NCBI GenBank assembly: GCA_031270215.1
Contig: JAISYB010000151.1
Span: 1-5,197 of the forward strand
Direction: 5' to 3'
Length of the DNA stretch: 5,197 nt
DNA from: Streptococcaceae bacterium
GTDB lineage: Bacteria > Bacillota > Bacilli > Lactobacillales > Streptococcaceae
Every line of letters starts with the position of its first letter. The stretch's first letter is position 1. Made by a program: the position numbers and the translations under genes. The notes below the pieces were generated by a model, which searched no databases, was not told the DNA's origin, and saw nothing but the letters and a program-made list of their open reading frames with translations. Positions 1-5,197 of the stretch are shown here, one piece after another.

Positions 1-1
1 A

Positions 2-208
2 TTCCTCGCACTCGCATTAGCTTACAGTATCAGCTTCTTGCTCAACCGTCTGCTTTATGCGATTATCAAATACGATCTCGTTCAAATCACGCTTGGCAAT
101 GTTATCTTCGCAATTGTCATTGCCTTAATCATCGCCTTTCTTGCAGCACTGCTACCAGCAAGACGTGCCGCTAAGATGGATCCGATTAAGAGTCTTTCAG
201 TAGAATAA
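2..208 (+). CDS. FtsX/MacB-type ABC transporter permease, C-terminal end (partial)
   Basis: The gene enters from the left edge; only its last 68 codons are visible, ending in TAA at 206-208. The fragment shows two hydrophobic segments (about codons 1-20 and 33-51) joined by a short polar loop, then the tail PARRAAKMDPIKSLSVE. A last transmembrane helix followed by P-A-x-x-A-A-x-x-x-P-x-x-x-L is the usual C-terminus of FtsX-domain permeases of MacB/YknZ/SalY-type ABC exporters. Known members work in the plasma membrane with a separate ATPase and move peptides, lipoproteins or antimicrobial compounds; the substrate here cannot be told. It faces the sugar operon tail to tail and is separated from it by a shared terminator, so it is probably functionally unrelated. 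Family assignment is fairly sure; the missing N-terminal part prevents a finer call. Confidence 0.85.
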   Translation, partial: FLALALAYSISFLLNRLLYAIIKYDLVQITLGNVIFAIVIALIIAFLAALLPARRAAKMDPIKSLSVE

Positions 209-237
209 CGACGCACTTACAATTACAAAGGCAAATC

Positions 238-281
238 GTTTGAATTGCGACAGCTACTCCAAGACAAATAACAATTCAGAC
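238..281. repeat. Imperfect 10-bp inverted repeat with 24-nt loop
   Basis: GTTTGAATTG (238-247) is complementary to CAATTCAGAC (272-281) except for one position that would be a G-U pair in RNA. It lies 30 bp after the stop codon of the exporter permease. No T-run follows either arm, so it is not a standard intrinsic terminator. It may be a 3' untranslated hairpin that protects mRNA, or a chance match. The rest of 209-321 shows no gene or recognisable signal. Confidence 0.3.
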
Positions 282-321
282 TATCTCTATCGCACATCGA
301 AAAAGACTCTTACTGAGCAGC

Positions 322-362
322 AAAAAACAACGGAGCTATATATCAGCTACCGTTGTTTTTTT
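322..362. terminator. Bidirectional intrinsic terminator between convergent genes
   Basis: The arm AAAAAACAACGG (322-333) pairs with CCGTTGTTTTTT (350-361), and the stem continues inwards with AGCT/AGCT (334-337 and 345-348) after one bulged A, leaving a 7-nt loop. The A-run on the left and T-run on the right give each strand a stem followed by U residues. It lies between the stop of the plus-strand exporter permease (208) and the stop of the minus-strand malG-like gene (381), so it probably ends transcription in both directions. Confidence 0.85.
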
Positions 363-380
363 GTTGTTCAAAGACCGTAA

Positions 381-1220
381 CTACCCCTTAACAGATCCTC
401 CGGTAATTCCTTCAACATAGTATTTTTGCATGAACATAAAAAGTAATGTAATCGGAATGGCAATCAAGACACAGCCTGCTGAAAATGCCATAAACCATTT
501 GTTAATTGCATCTTTTTCGACCATTCTAAATAAACCAATCGCAACCGTATACTTATTGACTTGATCGCCTAGAATAACCTTGGCAAAAATAAAGTCCATC
601 CAAGGTCCCATAAAAGCCATCAATGCCGTATAAACAATAATCGGTTTAGATAGCGGCAGAGTAATCTTAAAGAAAATATCCTTTCTGGTCGCCCCATCAA
701 TCATCGCTGATTCATCTAATGAATAAGGAATCGTATCAAAGAAGCCTTTGGCAATGTAGAAGCCTAACGCCGAACCTGCTGAGTAGACGATAACCAAAGC
801 AATTAAGCTTTGTGTTAAATTCATTGCTTTTAAAATATAATAAACAGCAATCATGCTCATAAACCCTGGAAACATGTTAAGAATTAGGGCAAGCTTCAAG
901 AAGCGATTACGGAATTTAAATTTAATCCGTGAGAGCGAGTACGCCATTGCGACTGTGATAAATGTACTGATAGTGCAGCTAGCGATTGCAACTATTAACG
1001 TATTAAAAAACCACCGAAGAAACGGGAAGCTGTCATTGTCAAAAAGCATTTTATAGTTAGAAAGCGTAAAGCTCTTTGGAATAATGTAGTCAACAAAAGC
1101 TGTCCCCTCACCACGAAAACTCGTCAAGACAATCCAGGCAATCGGAAAGAGCCAAATAACCGCTAAAATACTCAAGATAATATAAACAATCGCTAGATTT
1201 AATTTCCTTTTCCTAATCAT
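381..1220 (-). CDS. malG: Maltodextrin ABC importer permease, MalG family (MalD/MdxG)
   Basis: Predicted 279-residue inner-subunit permease of a carbohydrate (CUT1) ABC importer, the usual length for MalG-type proteins. Six hydrophobic segments are visible at about residues 9-31, 70-94, 109-131, 137-160, 191-213 and 246-265. The cytoplasmic EAA loop that docks the ATPase is at about 166-190 (YSLDESAMIDGATRKDIFF..., with E170, A172, D175 and G176), and the protein ends in YYVEGITGGSVKG, a typical MalG/MalD C-terminus. It would pair with the MalF-type protein encoded just upstream to form the membrane channel for maltodextrins. The start ATG overlaps the malF stop by one base (TAATG), and an AAGGAAG ribosome binding site lies inside the end of malF, so translation is probably coupled. 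It is the last gene of the operon before the terminator at 322-362. Family is certain; the maltodextrin substrate is inferred from sequence character and neighbours. Aliases in related bacteria are malD and mdxG. Confidence 0.92.
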   Translation of the reverse strand: MIRKRKLNLAIVYIILSILAVIWLFPIAWIVLTSFRGEGTAFVDYIIPKSFTLSNYKMLFDNDSFPFLRWFFNTLIVAIASCTISTFITVAMAYSLSRIKFKFRNRFLKLALILNMFPGFMSMIAVYYILKAMNLTQSLIALVIVYSAGSALGFYIAKGFFDTIPYSLDESAMIDGATRKDIFFKITLPLSKPIIVYTALMAFMGPWMDFIFAKVILGDQVNKYTVAIGLFRMVEKDAINKWFMAFSAGCVLIAIPITLLFMFMQKYYVEGITGGSVKG

Positions 1221-2584
1221 TACGCTGCACTTCCTTCCTTATAAGACTTAGTTCTAGTGTAAGCCAAAAGACTAAAGACAGCACTTAAGACGAAAATCAA
1301 AATACCAATGACACTCGCTAAGTTATAATCAGCTGCTTGAACCGTCAGCTTATAAAGCCACGTGACTAATAAATCCGTCTGACCTGCTTGATAGTACTCC
1401 GAGCTAGTCGGGCCACCGCCGGTTAATAAGAAAATGACATTAAAATTATTAATATTACCGATAAATTGTTGAATTAAGGTCGGCGTCATAATCAATAAAA
1501 TCTGAGGGAAGGTAATGGATTTAAAGATTTGAAATTTATTCGCACCGTCTATTTCTGCAGCTTCGATTTGCTCTGCTGGCAAATTCATAATAATCCCTGT
1601 TGCAATCAACATCGTTACCGGAATACCTACCCACATATTGACAAAGATAATTGAGAATTTCGCCCACAAGCCGTCACTTAAAAACGGTAATGGAGCGTTG
1701 ATTAGATGGAGCTGTTGCAATAAAGCATTGATTGGTCCTGCATCATGAAGCAAATTACGCATAATCAGTAAGGAAACAAACTGTGGTACCGCCATTGTAA
1801 TAACAAACAGGGTGCGCCACACTTTTTTCCCACGCAAGCCTTTGGCATTAATCAACAATGCTAAGACAATCCCAAAGAAGAAATTCGTTACTGTTGCAAA
1901 TACTGCCCAAATCAACGTCCAAGTTAAAATCGGGAAAAATGTACTCGACATTCGACCACTAAAGATTTCACCAAAATTTGCCAAACCTACCCAATCAAAT
2001 AAATGCTTTGGCGGCAAATGATTGTGATCATAGCTAGTGAAAGCTAAACAAATCATATAAATCAGCGGCAAGATGGTAAATAATAAAATGCCAATCAAAG
2101 GAATGGACATCAAAGTCATATGAAATCTGCCATTTGCTAAAGTCTTAAAGTCTGTCCAAAAGCTTGGTGCACACTCACCTGCCTGATTTAAAAGATAAAG
2201 CTTGCGGCAACTTTTCAGACTGCACCAATAAACATAAATAAAAACAGCACAAAAAATAACAGCAGCAAGTCCAAAAATCAGCAGTAGCATTGAGTTGTCA
2301 CCTGCAATCGGCACCTGCATCGAAATGCCATCAACAACTTTTTCCTCAACGCCCTGCGTTTTCACTCCTAACGTCAATAAGCCTTTTATTGCCGGAATAA
2401 CTTGGATGACAAACGTCAAGAGAAATAAAATTTCTGATATAAGAAAAAGTGACCCTTTGATTAATTGCTTATTTGCAAAATTACTAAAACCCATGATGAT
2501 AAAGGATAGCTTACTTGAAATCCCACCACGTTTGAAAACCTCCCAAACGCTCAGACTATCCTCATCAATAAACGTCTTATTCAT
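1220..2584 (-). CDS. malF: Maltodextrin ABC importer permease, MalF family (MalC/MdxF)
   Basis: Predicted 454-residue membrane permease, partner of the MalG-type protein. It is longer than the common ~290-residue sugar permeases because of an N-terminal part with two extra hydrophobic segments (about 43-65 and 97-119), as is usual for MalF/MalC/MdxF. The core transporter segments lie at about 157-181, 221-246, 259-280, 311-333, 362-384 and 423-442. The EAA loop is at about 339-360 (EQIEAAEIDGANKFQIF, G347 conserved). The stretch FLLTGGGPTSSEYYQAGQTD (385-404) resembles maltodextrin-specific MalF/MdxF proteins. The start is supported by AAAGGA (2591-2596) six bases before the ATG. It follows the binding-protein gene after 125 bp containing a hairpin and overlaps malG by one base. 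No ATPase gene is adjacent, so a shared MsmX/MsmK-type ATPase is likely. Family assignment is firm; exact sugar range is inferred. Confidence 0.93.
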   Translation of the reverse strand: MNKTFIDEDSLSVWEVFKRGGISSKLSFIIMGFSNFANKQLIKGSLFLISEILFLLTFVIQVIPAIKGLLTLGVKTQGVEEKVVDGISMQVPIAGDNSMLLLIFGLAAVIFCAVFIYVYWCSLKSCRKLYLLNQAGECAPSFWTDFKTLANGRFHMTLMSIPLIGILLFTILPLIYMICLAFTSYDHNHLPPKHLFDWVGLANFGEIFSGRMSSTFFPILTWTLIWAVFATVTNFFFGIVLALLINAKGLRGKKVWRTLFVITMAVPQFVSLLIMRNLLHDAGPINALLQQLHLINAPLPFLSDGLWAKFSIIFVNMWVGIPVTMLIATGIIMNLPAEQIEAAEIDGANKFQIFKSITFPQILLIMTPTLIQQFIGNINNFNVIFLLTGGGPTSSEYYQAGQTDLLVTWLYKLTVQAADYNLASVIGILIFVLSAVFSLLAYTRTKSYKEGSAA

Positions 2585-2587
2585 TGT

Positions 2588-2596
2588 CTTTCCTTT
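2588..2596 (-). promoter_or_regulatory. Ribosome binding site of malF
   Basis: On the minus strand AAAGGAAAG lies just before the ATG at 2584-2582, with the AAAGGA core at 2596-2591. I see no convincing sigma-A promoter between the hairpin and this site, so malF and malG appear to depend on transcription coming through from the binding-protein gene. Confidence 0.6.
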
Positions 2597-2615
2597 CTAA
2601 GATGAGGTATAAAAA

Positions 2616-2681
2616 CAATCAAAAAGCTACGTATCCTTTGAAACGAAAGCCCTGAGACTTTTGCTCAGAGGCACGTAGCTT
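2616..2681 (-). terminator. Two-tier hairpin between malE and malF; likely partial terminator/attenuator
   Basis: In minus-strand RNA a 9-bp outer stem, AAGCUACGU (2681-2673) with ACGUAGCUU (2632-2624), encloses a 7-bp inner stem, CUCUGAG (2670-2664) with CUCAGGG (2656-2650, one G-U pair), which has a 7-nt loop. The outer stem is followed by a run of five U, then GAUUG and a second five-U run. The structure starts 28 bp after the binding-protein stop and ends before the malF ribosome binding site. It looks like an imperfect intrinsic terminator allowing partial read-through, which would give more binding protein than permease; it could also stabilise the malE mRNA 3' end. The stems are seen in the sequence; the function is inferred. 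Confidence 0.7.
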
Positions 2682-2709
2682 ATCTAGCCGTCTTTAACAT
2701 GCTAATTTT

Positions 2710-3963
2710 TTATTTTTCGCCAGAAATATCTTTGACTAATTGATCTAGTTTAGCTTGGTATTGATCAGCCTTGATTTTACCATTGTAAGCGTCACTTAGC
2801 ACCGCTGCTGAAGCTGTCCAGAAGTTAGTCATTTCAGGAATTTTCGGCATAACAACTGAATAGCTTGGATCACTCATTTGCACGACAGCATTTGCCAAAG
2901 CATCTGATGTTACATATTCTGCTGCTTGAATGTTTTTGTTTGATGGAATAATATTACGTGTTTCATCTTTAAATTGCAGCTCCTGAACACTCTCGCCTGA
3001 AAGGTATGCCGCTAATTTATAGGCATTTGCTAATCGCTTGGTATCTTCTCCAGACGGCACAGCATTAACTGCATAAAGCTTCACGCCTAGAAAGGCTTTT
3101 TGCTGAACTTCCTCACCACCGATATTAATCTTTGGATAAACAGCAACGCCTAGATTGTCTTTACCAACAGCCTCGATTGCTTTAGCTTTATTCCACGGAC
3201 CGCTTTCAAATGATGCAATCGCACCGGATTTAAATTTTGATAAGGTGTCGTCTGCTGTATTGACTAAGCCTTTATTATCCTTTTGTTGTGCAATCCATTC
3301 AAGAACGGCAACGCCCTTGGCATTATTCCAATTAGTTCCTTTAACATCTTCACCGTTGGCTCCAAAAAGATAATCTCCCACAGACATAAACAGTGGTGCA
3401 ATATCATAGGCATTAACTTCCTTTAAGCTCATACCCATTGTTGCTTTGGAAGTAATACTTTCATACGTTGCAATATCTGCCTCAGACAGTTTTGTTTTAT
3501 TGTAATAAAGTACTTGAGACTCGATACCATAAGGAAATGCGTAGGTTTTACCTTTATACTCTGCGCCTTCTACTGCATTTTCTGCCTGTTCTGACTTGAT
3601 TTCTTTGGCATATTGTTCTGGAATCGCTTGGATAACACCTGAATCTACCAGCTGACCTAATTGATCATGCGGTAAAGCAAAAACGTCTGCCGCAGCACTC
3701 GGATCCTTCTTAACATTCTCTTGTGCCGTTGCATCTGCCGTTTCAATTACTTTAACAGTAAGCTTCGGATTTTCCTTCTTAAAATCTTCAAGTGCCGTTT
3801 CATAAAACTTCTTTGATTCACTCGTAACCCATAGCTTCAGTGACTGACTGTCTTGCTTTTCAGCCTTGCTCTCTTTTTTAGACGAGCCACAGGCTGTCAA
3901 AGCAAGCACCGATAACCCTAGAGTGACACTACCAAAAATCACATTTTTAAAACTTTTTCTCAT
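2710..3963 (-). CDS. malE: Maltodextrin-binding lipoprotein of ABC importer (MalE/MalX/MdxE)
   Basis: Predicted 417-residue extracellular solute-binding lipoprotein, the usual length for MalE/MalX proteins. The N-terminus is a type II signal: basic MRKSFKN, a hydrophobic stretch (8-22), and lipobox L22-T-A-C25, with C25 as the expected lipidated first residue, followed by a Ser/Lys/Glu-rich linker (26-40). The mature part fits the family 1 solute-binding fold: SLKLWVTSES at 41-50, ADVFALPHDQLGQLVDSGVI at 92-111, FPYGIESQVLYYNK at 143-156, SFESGPWN at 251-258, and PEMTNFWTASAAVLSDAYNG near the C-terminus (376-395). These resemble known maltose/maltodextrin binders. The protein would be anchored outside the membrane and deliver maltodextrins to MalF/MalG. 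It is the first gene of the minus-strand operon, with AAGGAG seven bases before the ATG and a strong promoter carrying an operator at 4002-4030. Maltodextrin specificity is inferred, not proven; malX and mdxE are aliases. Confidence 0.93.
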   Translation of the reverse strand: MRKSFKNVIFGSVTLGLSVLALTACGSSKKESKAEKQDSQSLKLWVTSESKKFYETALEDFKKENPKLTVKVIETADATAQENVKKDPSAAADVFALPHDQLGQLVDSGVIQAIPEQYAKEIKSEQAENAVEGAEYKGKTYAFPYGIESQVLYYNKTKLSEADIATYESITSKATMGMSLKEVNAYDIAPLFMSVGDYLFGANGEDVKGTNWNNAKGVAVLEWIAQQKDNKGLVNTADDTLSKFKSGAIASFESGPWNKAKAIEAVGKDNLGVAVYPKINIGGEEVQQKAFLGVKLYAVNAVPSGEDTKRLANAYKLAAYLSGESVQELQFKDETRNIIPSNKNIQAAEYVTSDALANAVVQMSDPSYSVVMPKIPEMTNFWTASAAVLSDAYNGKIKADQYQAKLDQLVKDISGEK

Positions 3964-3970
3964 GTTACAT

Positions 3971-3976
3971 CTCCTT
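3971..3976 (-). promoter_or_regulatory. Ribosome binding site of malE
   Basis: On the minus strand AAGGAG ends seven bases before the ATG at 3963-3961, an ideal spacing. It fixes the start chosen for the binding-protein gene and agrees with the signal peptide beginning at that Met. Confidence 0.85.
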
Positions 3977-4001
3977 AATTATTTATTTTTTCAACGTCAT
4001 C

Positions 4002-4030
4002 ATTATGCAATCGTTTTCCGAAAATGTCAA
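4002..4030 (-). promoter_or_regulatory. Sigma-A promoter of the malE-malF-malG operon
   Basis: Read on the minus strand, the perfect -35 box TTGACA (4030-4025) is followed by a 17-bp spacer and CATAAT (4007-4002), one base from the consensus -10 box. The transcript would start near 3995, giving a short leader of about 30 nt before the malE ATG. A LacI-family-type operator lies within the spacer, so this strong promoter is probably held down by a repressor when no maltodextrin is present or glucose is plentiful. Confidence 0.8.
4006..4019. promoter_or_regulatory. LacI-family-type operator (MalR or CcpA cre-like) in malE promoter spacer
   Basis: The plus-strand sequence TGCAATCGTTTTCC shares the core GCAANCGTTT with the second site at 4118-4131. 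Read on the minus strand, GGAAAACGATTGCA matches the cre pattern TGWAANCGNTNWCA at all but two positions. It overlaps the -10 box edge and fills most of the -35/-10 spacer, a classic repressor position. The sequence cannot decide between CcpA (carbon catabolite repression) and a maltose-specific MalR, which recognise similar sites. Confidence 0.6.
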
Positions 4031-4111
4031 TACTTTTTTATAAATTTATTTTAAAAAATATAAATATATGTCTGATCTCTTTGATTTAAAAGCTTTTTTA
4101 AGAATTTTGAT
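4031..4111. other. Very A/T-rich core of divergent promoter region
   Basis: This stretch is almost all A and T with short A- and T-tracts and includes the palindrome AAAAGCTTTT (4088-4097). It lies directly upstream of the -35 box of the malE promoter, where A/T tracts can act as an UP element or bend DNA. No open reading frame or further convincing promoter is seen in it. Confidence 0.4.
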
Positions 4112-4117
4112 GTTTAA

Positions 4118-4131
4118 CGCAAACGTTTCCT
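4118..4131. promoter_or_regulatory. LacI-family-type operator (MalR/cre-like) upstream of glycosidase promoter
   Basis: The sequence CGCAAACGTTTCCT is centred on the 8-bp perfect palindrome AAACGTTT (4121-4128) and shares GCAANCGTTT with the operator at 4006-4019. Its centre lies about 51 bp before the predicted transcription start of the glycosidase gene, just upstream of the -35 box. That position would suit activation, or repression by looping to the other site about 112 bp away. MalR of related bacteria binds CGCAAACGTTT-like sequences, so MalR is a reasonable candidate; CcpA is the alternative. Confidence 0.6.
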
Positions 4132-4140
4132 GATTTTTAG

Positions 4141-4169
4141 TTGAAACCAATTCTTTTTTATGTTATATT
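4141..4169 (+). promoter_or_regulatory. Sigma-A promoter of the glycosidase gene
   Basis: TTGAAA (4141-4146), a 17-bp spacer and TATATT (4164-4169) form a good vegetative promoter, predicted to start transcription near 4176. The leader to the ATG at 4226 is about 50 nt and contains a small inverted repeat. It fires away from the malE promoter, so the importer and the glycosidase share one control region. Confidence 0.7.
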
Positions 4170-4183
4170 TTCTACACAATAAC

Positions 4184-4197
4184 AACGAACTATCGTT
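4184..4197. repeat. Inverted repeat AACGA-ACTA-TCGTT in glycosidase leader
   Basis: Perfect 5-bp arms flank a 4-bp centre, about 8 to 21 bp downstream of the predicted transcription start. It could be a downstream operator half-matched to the AACG-type sites in this region, or a weak hairpin in the leader RNA. Arms this short can also arise by chance. Confidence 0.35.
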
Positions 4198-4211
4198 AAT
4201 TACAAAAAAAT

Positions 4212-4218
4212 AAAGGAG
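4212..4218 (+). promoter_or_regulatory. Ribosome binding site of the glycosidase gene
   Basis: AAAGGAG ends seven bases before the ATG at 4226-4228 and decides that start, in preference to the in-frame Met codons 22 and 23 further on. Confidence 0.85.
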
Positions 4219-4225
4219 AATTTTA

Positions 4226-5197
4226 ATGAATACTTCCGCTATCTACCATCGCCCAGAAAGCGAATTTGCTTATCTTTATCAGCCAAATATGATGCATATC
4301 CGTCTACGTACCGCAAAAGAGGATATCAAAACCGTCAAATTACTGGCGGGTGATCCTTATAATTTACATAGCGATGCTTGGATTTCACGCCCACAATTGA
4401 TGGAAAAATATCTAACAACCGATCTTCATGACTACTGGTTGATTGAAACAACCGCACCATTTAAACGCTTATCCTATGCGTTTGAATTAACCGGAAATTC
4501 TGGAGAGGTTTGCTTTTATGGCGATCACGGAGTATTTCCACCAGAGGAGCAATACTATTTCAATCCAAATAATTATTTCAGACTACCATATTTCCATGAA
4601 ATCGACCGAGTGAAAGTGCCTGAGTGGATCAAGCAAACCGTTTGGTATCAAATCTTTCCTGAACGCTTTGCCAATGGGGATACAACTAATGACCCAGCAG
4701 GCACACTGCCTTGGGACAGCAACAGACATCCCGAACGTCAAGACTTCTTTGGCGGAGATTTAGAGGGTGTGATTGCACACCTAGATCATCTCGTAGAGCT
4801 TGGTATCAATGGCATTTATTTCTGCCCGATATTCAAAGCACATTCCAATCACAAATACGACACGATTGATTATAAAGAAATTGACCCAGACTTTGGCGAT
4901 AAGAAAACCTTCAAACGCTTAGTTGACGCTTGTCACGCACGAGGAATCAAGGTCATGCTGGACGCTGTATTTAACCACATGGGCGACACTTCACCACAAT
5001 GGCAGGACGTTTTAGCAAATGGCGAAAATTCCAAATACGCCGACTGGTTTCACGTCAATCAATACCCAGCCGTCTATACACAAACAGACGACTTTGAGTT
5101 TTCAGGCGATGCAAGCTATGACACATTTGCCTTTACACCTCACATGCCAAAGCTCAATACCGCCAATCCAGAGGTTATAAACTTCCTGCTCGATATC
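4226..5197 (+). CDS. GH13 alpha-glycosidase, neopullulanase/cyclomaltodextrinase type (3' end beyond window)
   Basis: An open frame of 324 codons continues past the right edge without a stop; family members are usually about 580-590 residues, so a little over half is visible. Residues 1 to about 125 look like the N-terminal beta-sandwich (CBM34) of the subfamily (AGDPYNL at 41-47, YFNPNNYFRLPYF at 111-123). The catalytic barrel starts with PEWIKQTVWYQIFPERFANG (132-151). Conserved GH13 regions seen are GINGIYFCPIF (193-203), DAVFNH (246-251) and MPKLN (307-311), the last being the hallmark of the neopullulanase subfamily rather than oligo-1,6-glucosidases. The nucleophile Asp and the acid Glu lie beyond the window. 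No signal peptide is seen, so the enzyme should be cytoplasmic and hydrolyse imported maltodextrins, cyclodextrins or pullulan fragments. It is divergent from the importer operon and shares its control region. Possible names in relatives include dexC and nplT; maltogenic amylase is hard to exclude. Confidence 0.9.
   Translation, partial: MNTSAIYHRPESEFAYLYQPNMMHIRLRTAKEDIKTVKLLAGDPYNLHSDAWISRPQLMEKYLTTDLHDYWLIETTAPFKRLSYAFELTGNSGEVCFYGDHGVFPPEEQYYFNPNNYFRLPYFHEIDRVKVPEWIKQTVWYQIFPERFANGDTTNDPAGTLPWDSNRHPERQDFFGGDLEGVIAHLDHLVELGINGIYFCPIFKAHSNHKYDTIDYKEIDPDFGDKKTFKRLVDACHARGIKVMLDAVFNHMGDTSPQWQDVLANGENSKYADWFHVNQYPAVYTQTDDFEFSGDASYDTFAFTPHMPKLNTANPEVINFLLDI

Noticed and set aside
853..1056. 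Plus-strand open frame of 67 codons antisense to malG
   Set aside because: It mirrors the hydrophobic coding pattern of malG, lacks a credible ribosome binding site and resembles no known protein.
1812..2021. Plus-strand open frame of 69 codons antisense to malF
   Set aside because: Fully inside malF on the opposite strand, no start signals, no recognisable motif.
2295..2600. Plus-strand open frame of 101 codons opposite the start of malF
   Set aside because: It lies wholly antisense to a well-supported permease gene apart from its last few codons, has no ribosome binding site I can see, and its translation has no recognisable domain.
2585..2709. Separate promoter for malF-malG
   Set aside because: TTGATT and TATACC-like strings occur on the minus strand but not at promoter spacing; the hairpin explains this gap better.
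3155..3373. Plus-strand open frame of 72 codons antisense to malE
   Set aside because: Fully inside the binding-protein gene on the opposite strand with no supporting signals.
3866..4054. Plus-strand open frame of 62 codons running from malE into the divergent promoter region
   Set aside because: It overlaps the signal-peptide region of malE and runs through the malE promoter and operator; it has no ribosome binding site and a low-complexity translation.
4088..4097. AAAAGCTTTT palindrome as an operator or terminator
   Set aside because: Very A/T-rich palindromes are common by chance in this type of DNA; it has no loop for a hairpin and no match to the two GCAANCGTTT sites.
1..5197. A new defence, mobile or otherwise undescribed system
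   Set aside because: All sizeable open frames are accounted for by an exporter permease end and a standard maltodextrin importer/glycosidase locus; no transposase, integrase, direct-repeat array or unknown gene cluster is seen.

Overview
The window comes from a low-GC Gram-positive bacterium, most likely a member of the Lactobacillales (Enterococcus, Lactococcus or Streptococcus type). The reasons are the A/T-rich intergenic DNA, strong AGGAG-type ribosome binding sites, a lipoprotein signal with an LTAC lipobox, and a maltodextrin ABC importer of the MalX/MalC/MalD (MdxE/MdxF/MdxG) kind next to a neopullulanase-type GH13 enzyme. I cannot fix the genus from the sequence alone.

Layout: positions 2-208 (+) are the C-terminal end of an FtsX/MacB-type ABC exporter permease that is probably unrelated to sugar uptake. 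A non-coding stretch follows, ending in a hairpin at 322-362 with T-runs in both orientations. This hairpin can stop transcription from the left (+) and from the maltodextrin operon on the right (-). Three genes on the minus strand, read right to left, form the importer: a substrate-binding lipoprotein (3963-2710), a long MalF-type permease (2584-1220) and a MalG-type permease (1220-381). The two permease genes overlap by one base (TAATG). The binding-protein and MalF genes are separated by 125 bp holding a large two-tier hairpin followed by T-runs, which probably lowers permease expression relative to binding protein.

Positions 3964-4225 are a divergent control region. On the minus strand is a near-consensus sigma-A promoter (TTGACA-17 bp-CATAAT) with a LacI/CcpA/MalR-like operator inside its spacer. 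On the plus strand is a second promoter (TTGAAA-17 bp-TATATT) with a related, more symmetric operator (core AAACGTTT) just upstream. It drives a GH13 alpha-glycosidase gene that starts at 4226 and runs off the window end. Its N-terminal domain and MPKLN motif point to the neopullulanase/cyclomaltodextrinase subfamily.

Together the genes form a maltodextrin utilisation locus. The lipoprotein captures linear or cyclic maltodextrins, MalF/MalG carry them in, and the apparently cytoplasmic glycosidase cleaves them. No ATPase gene is present, so the importer probably borrows a shared MsmX/MsmK-type ATPase encoded elsewhere. I saw no mobile element, CRISPR array, tRNA or rRNA, and no convincing new biological system. 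The most interesting parts are the paired operators and the hairpin between the binding-protein and MalF genes.
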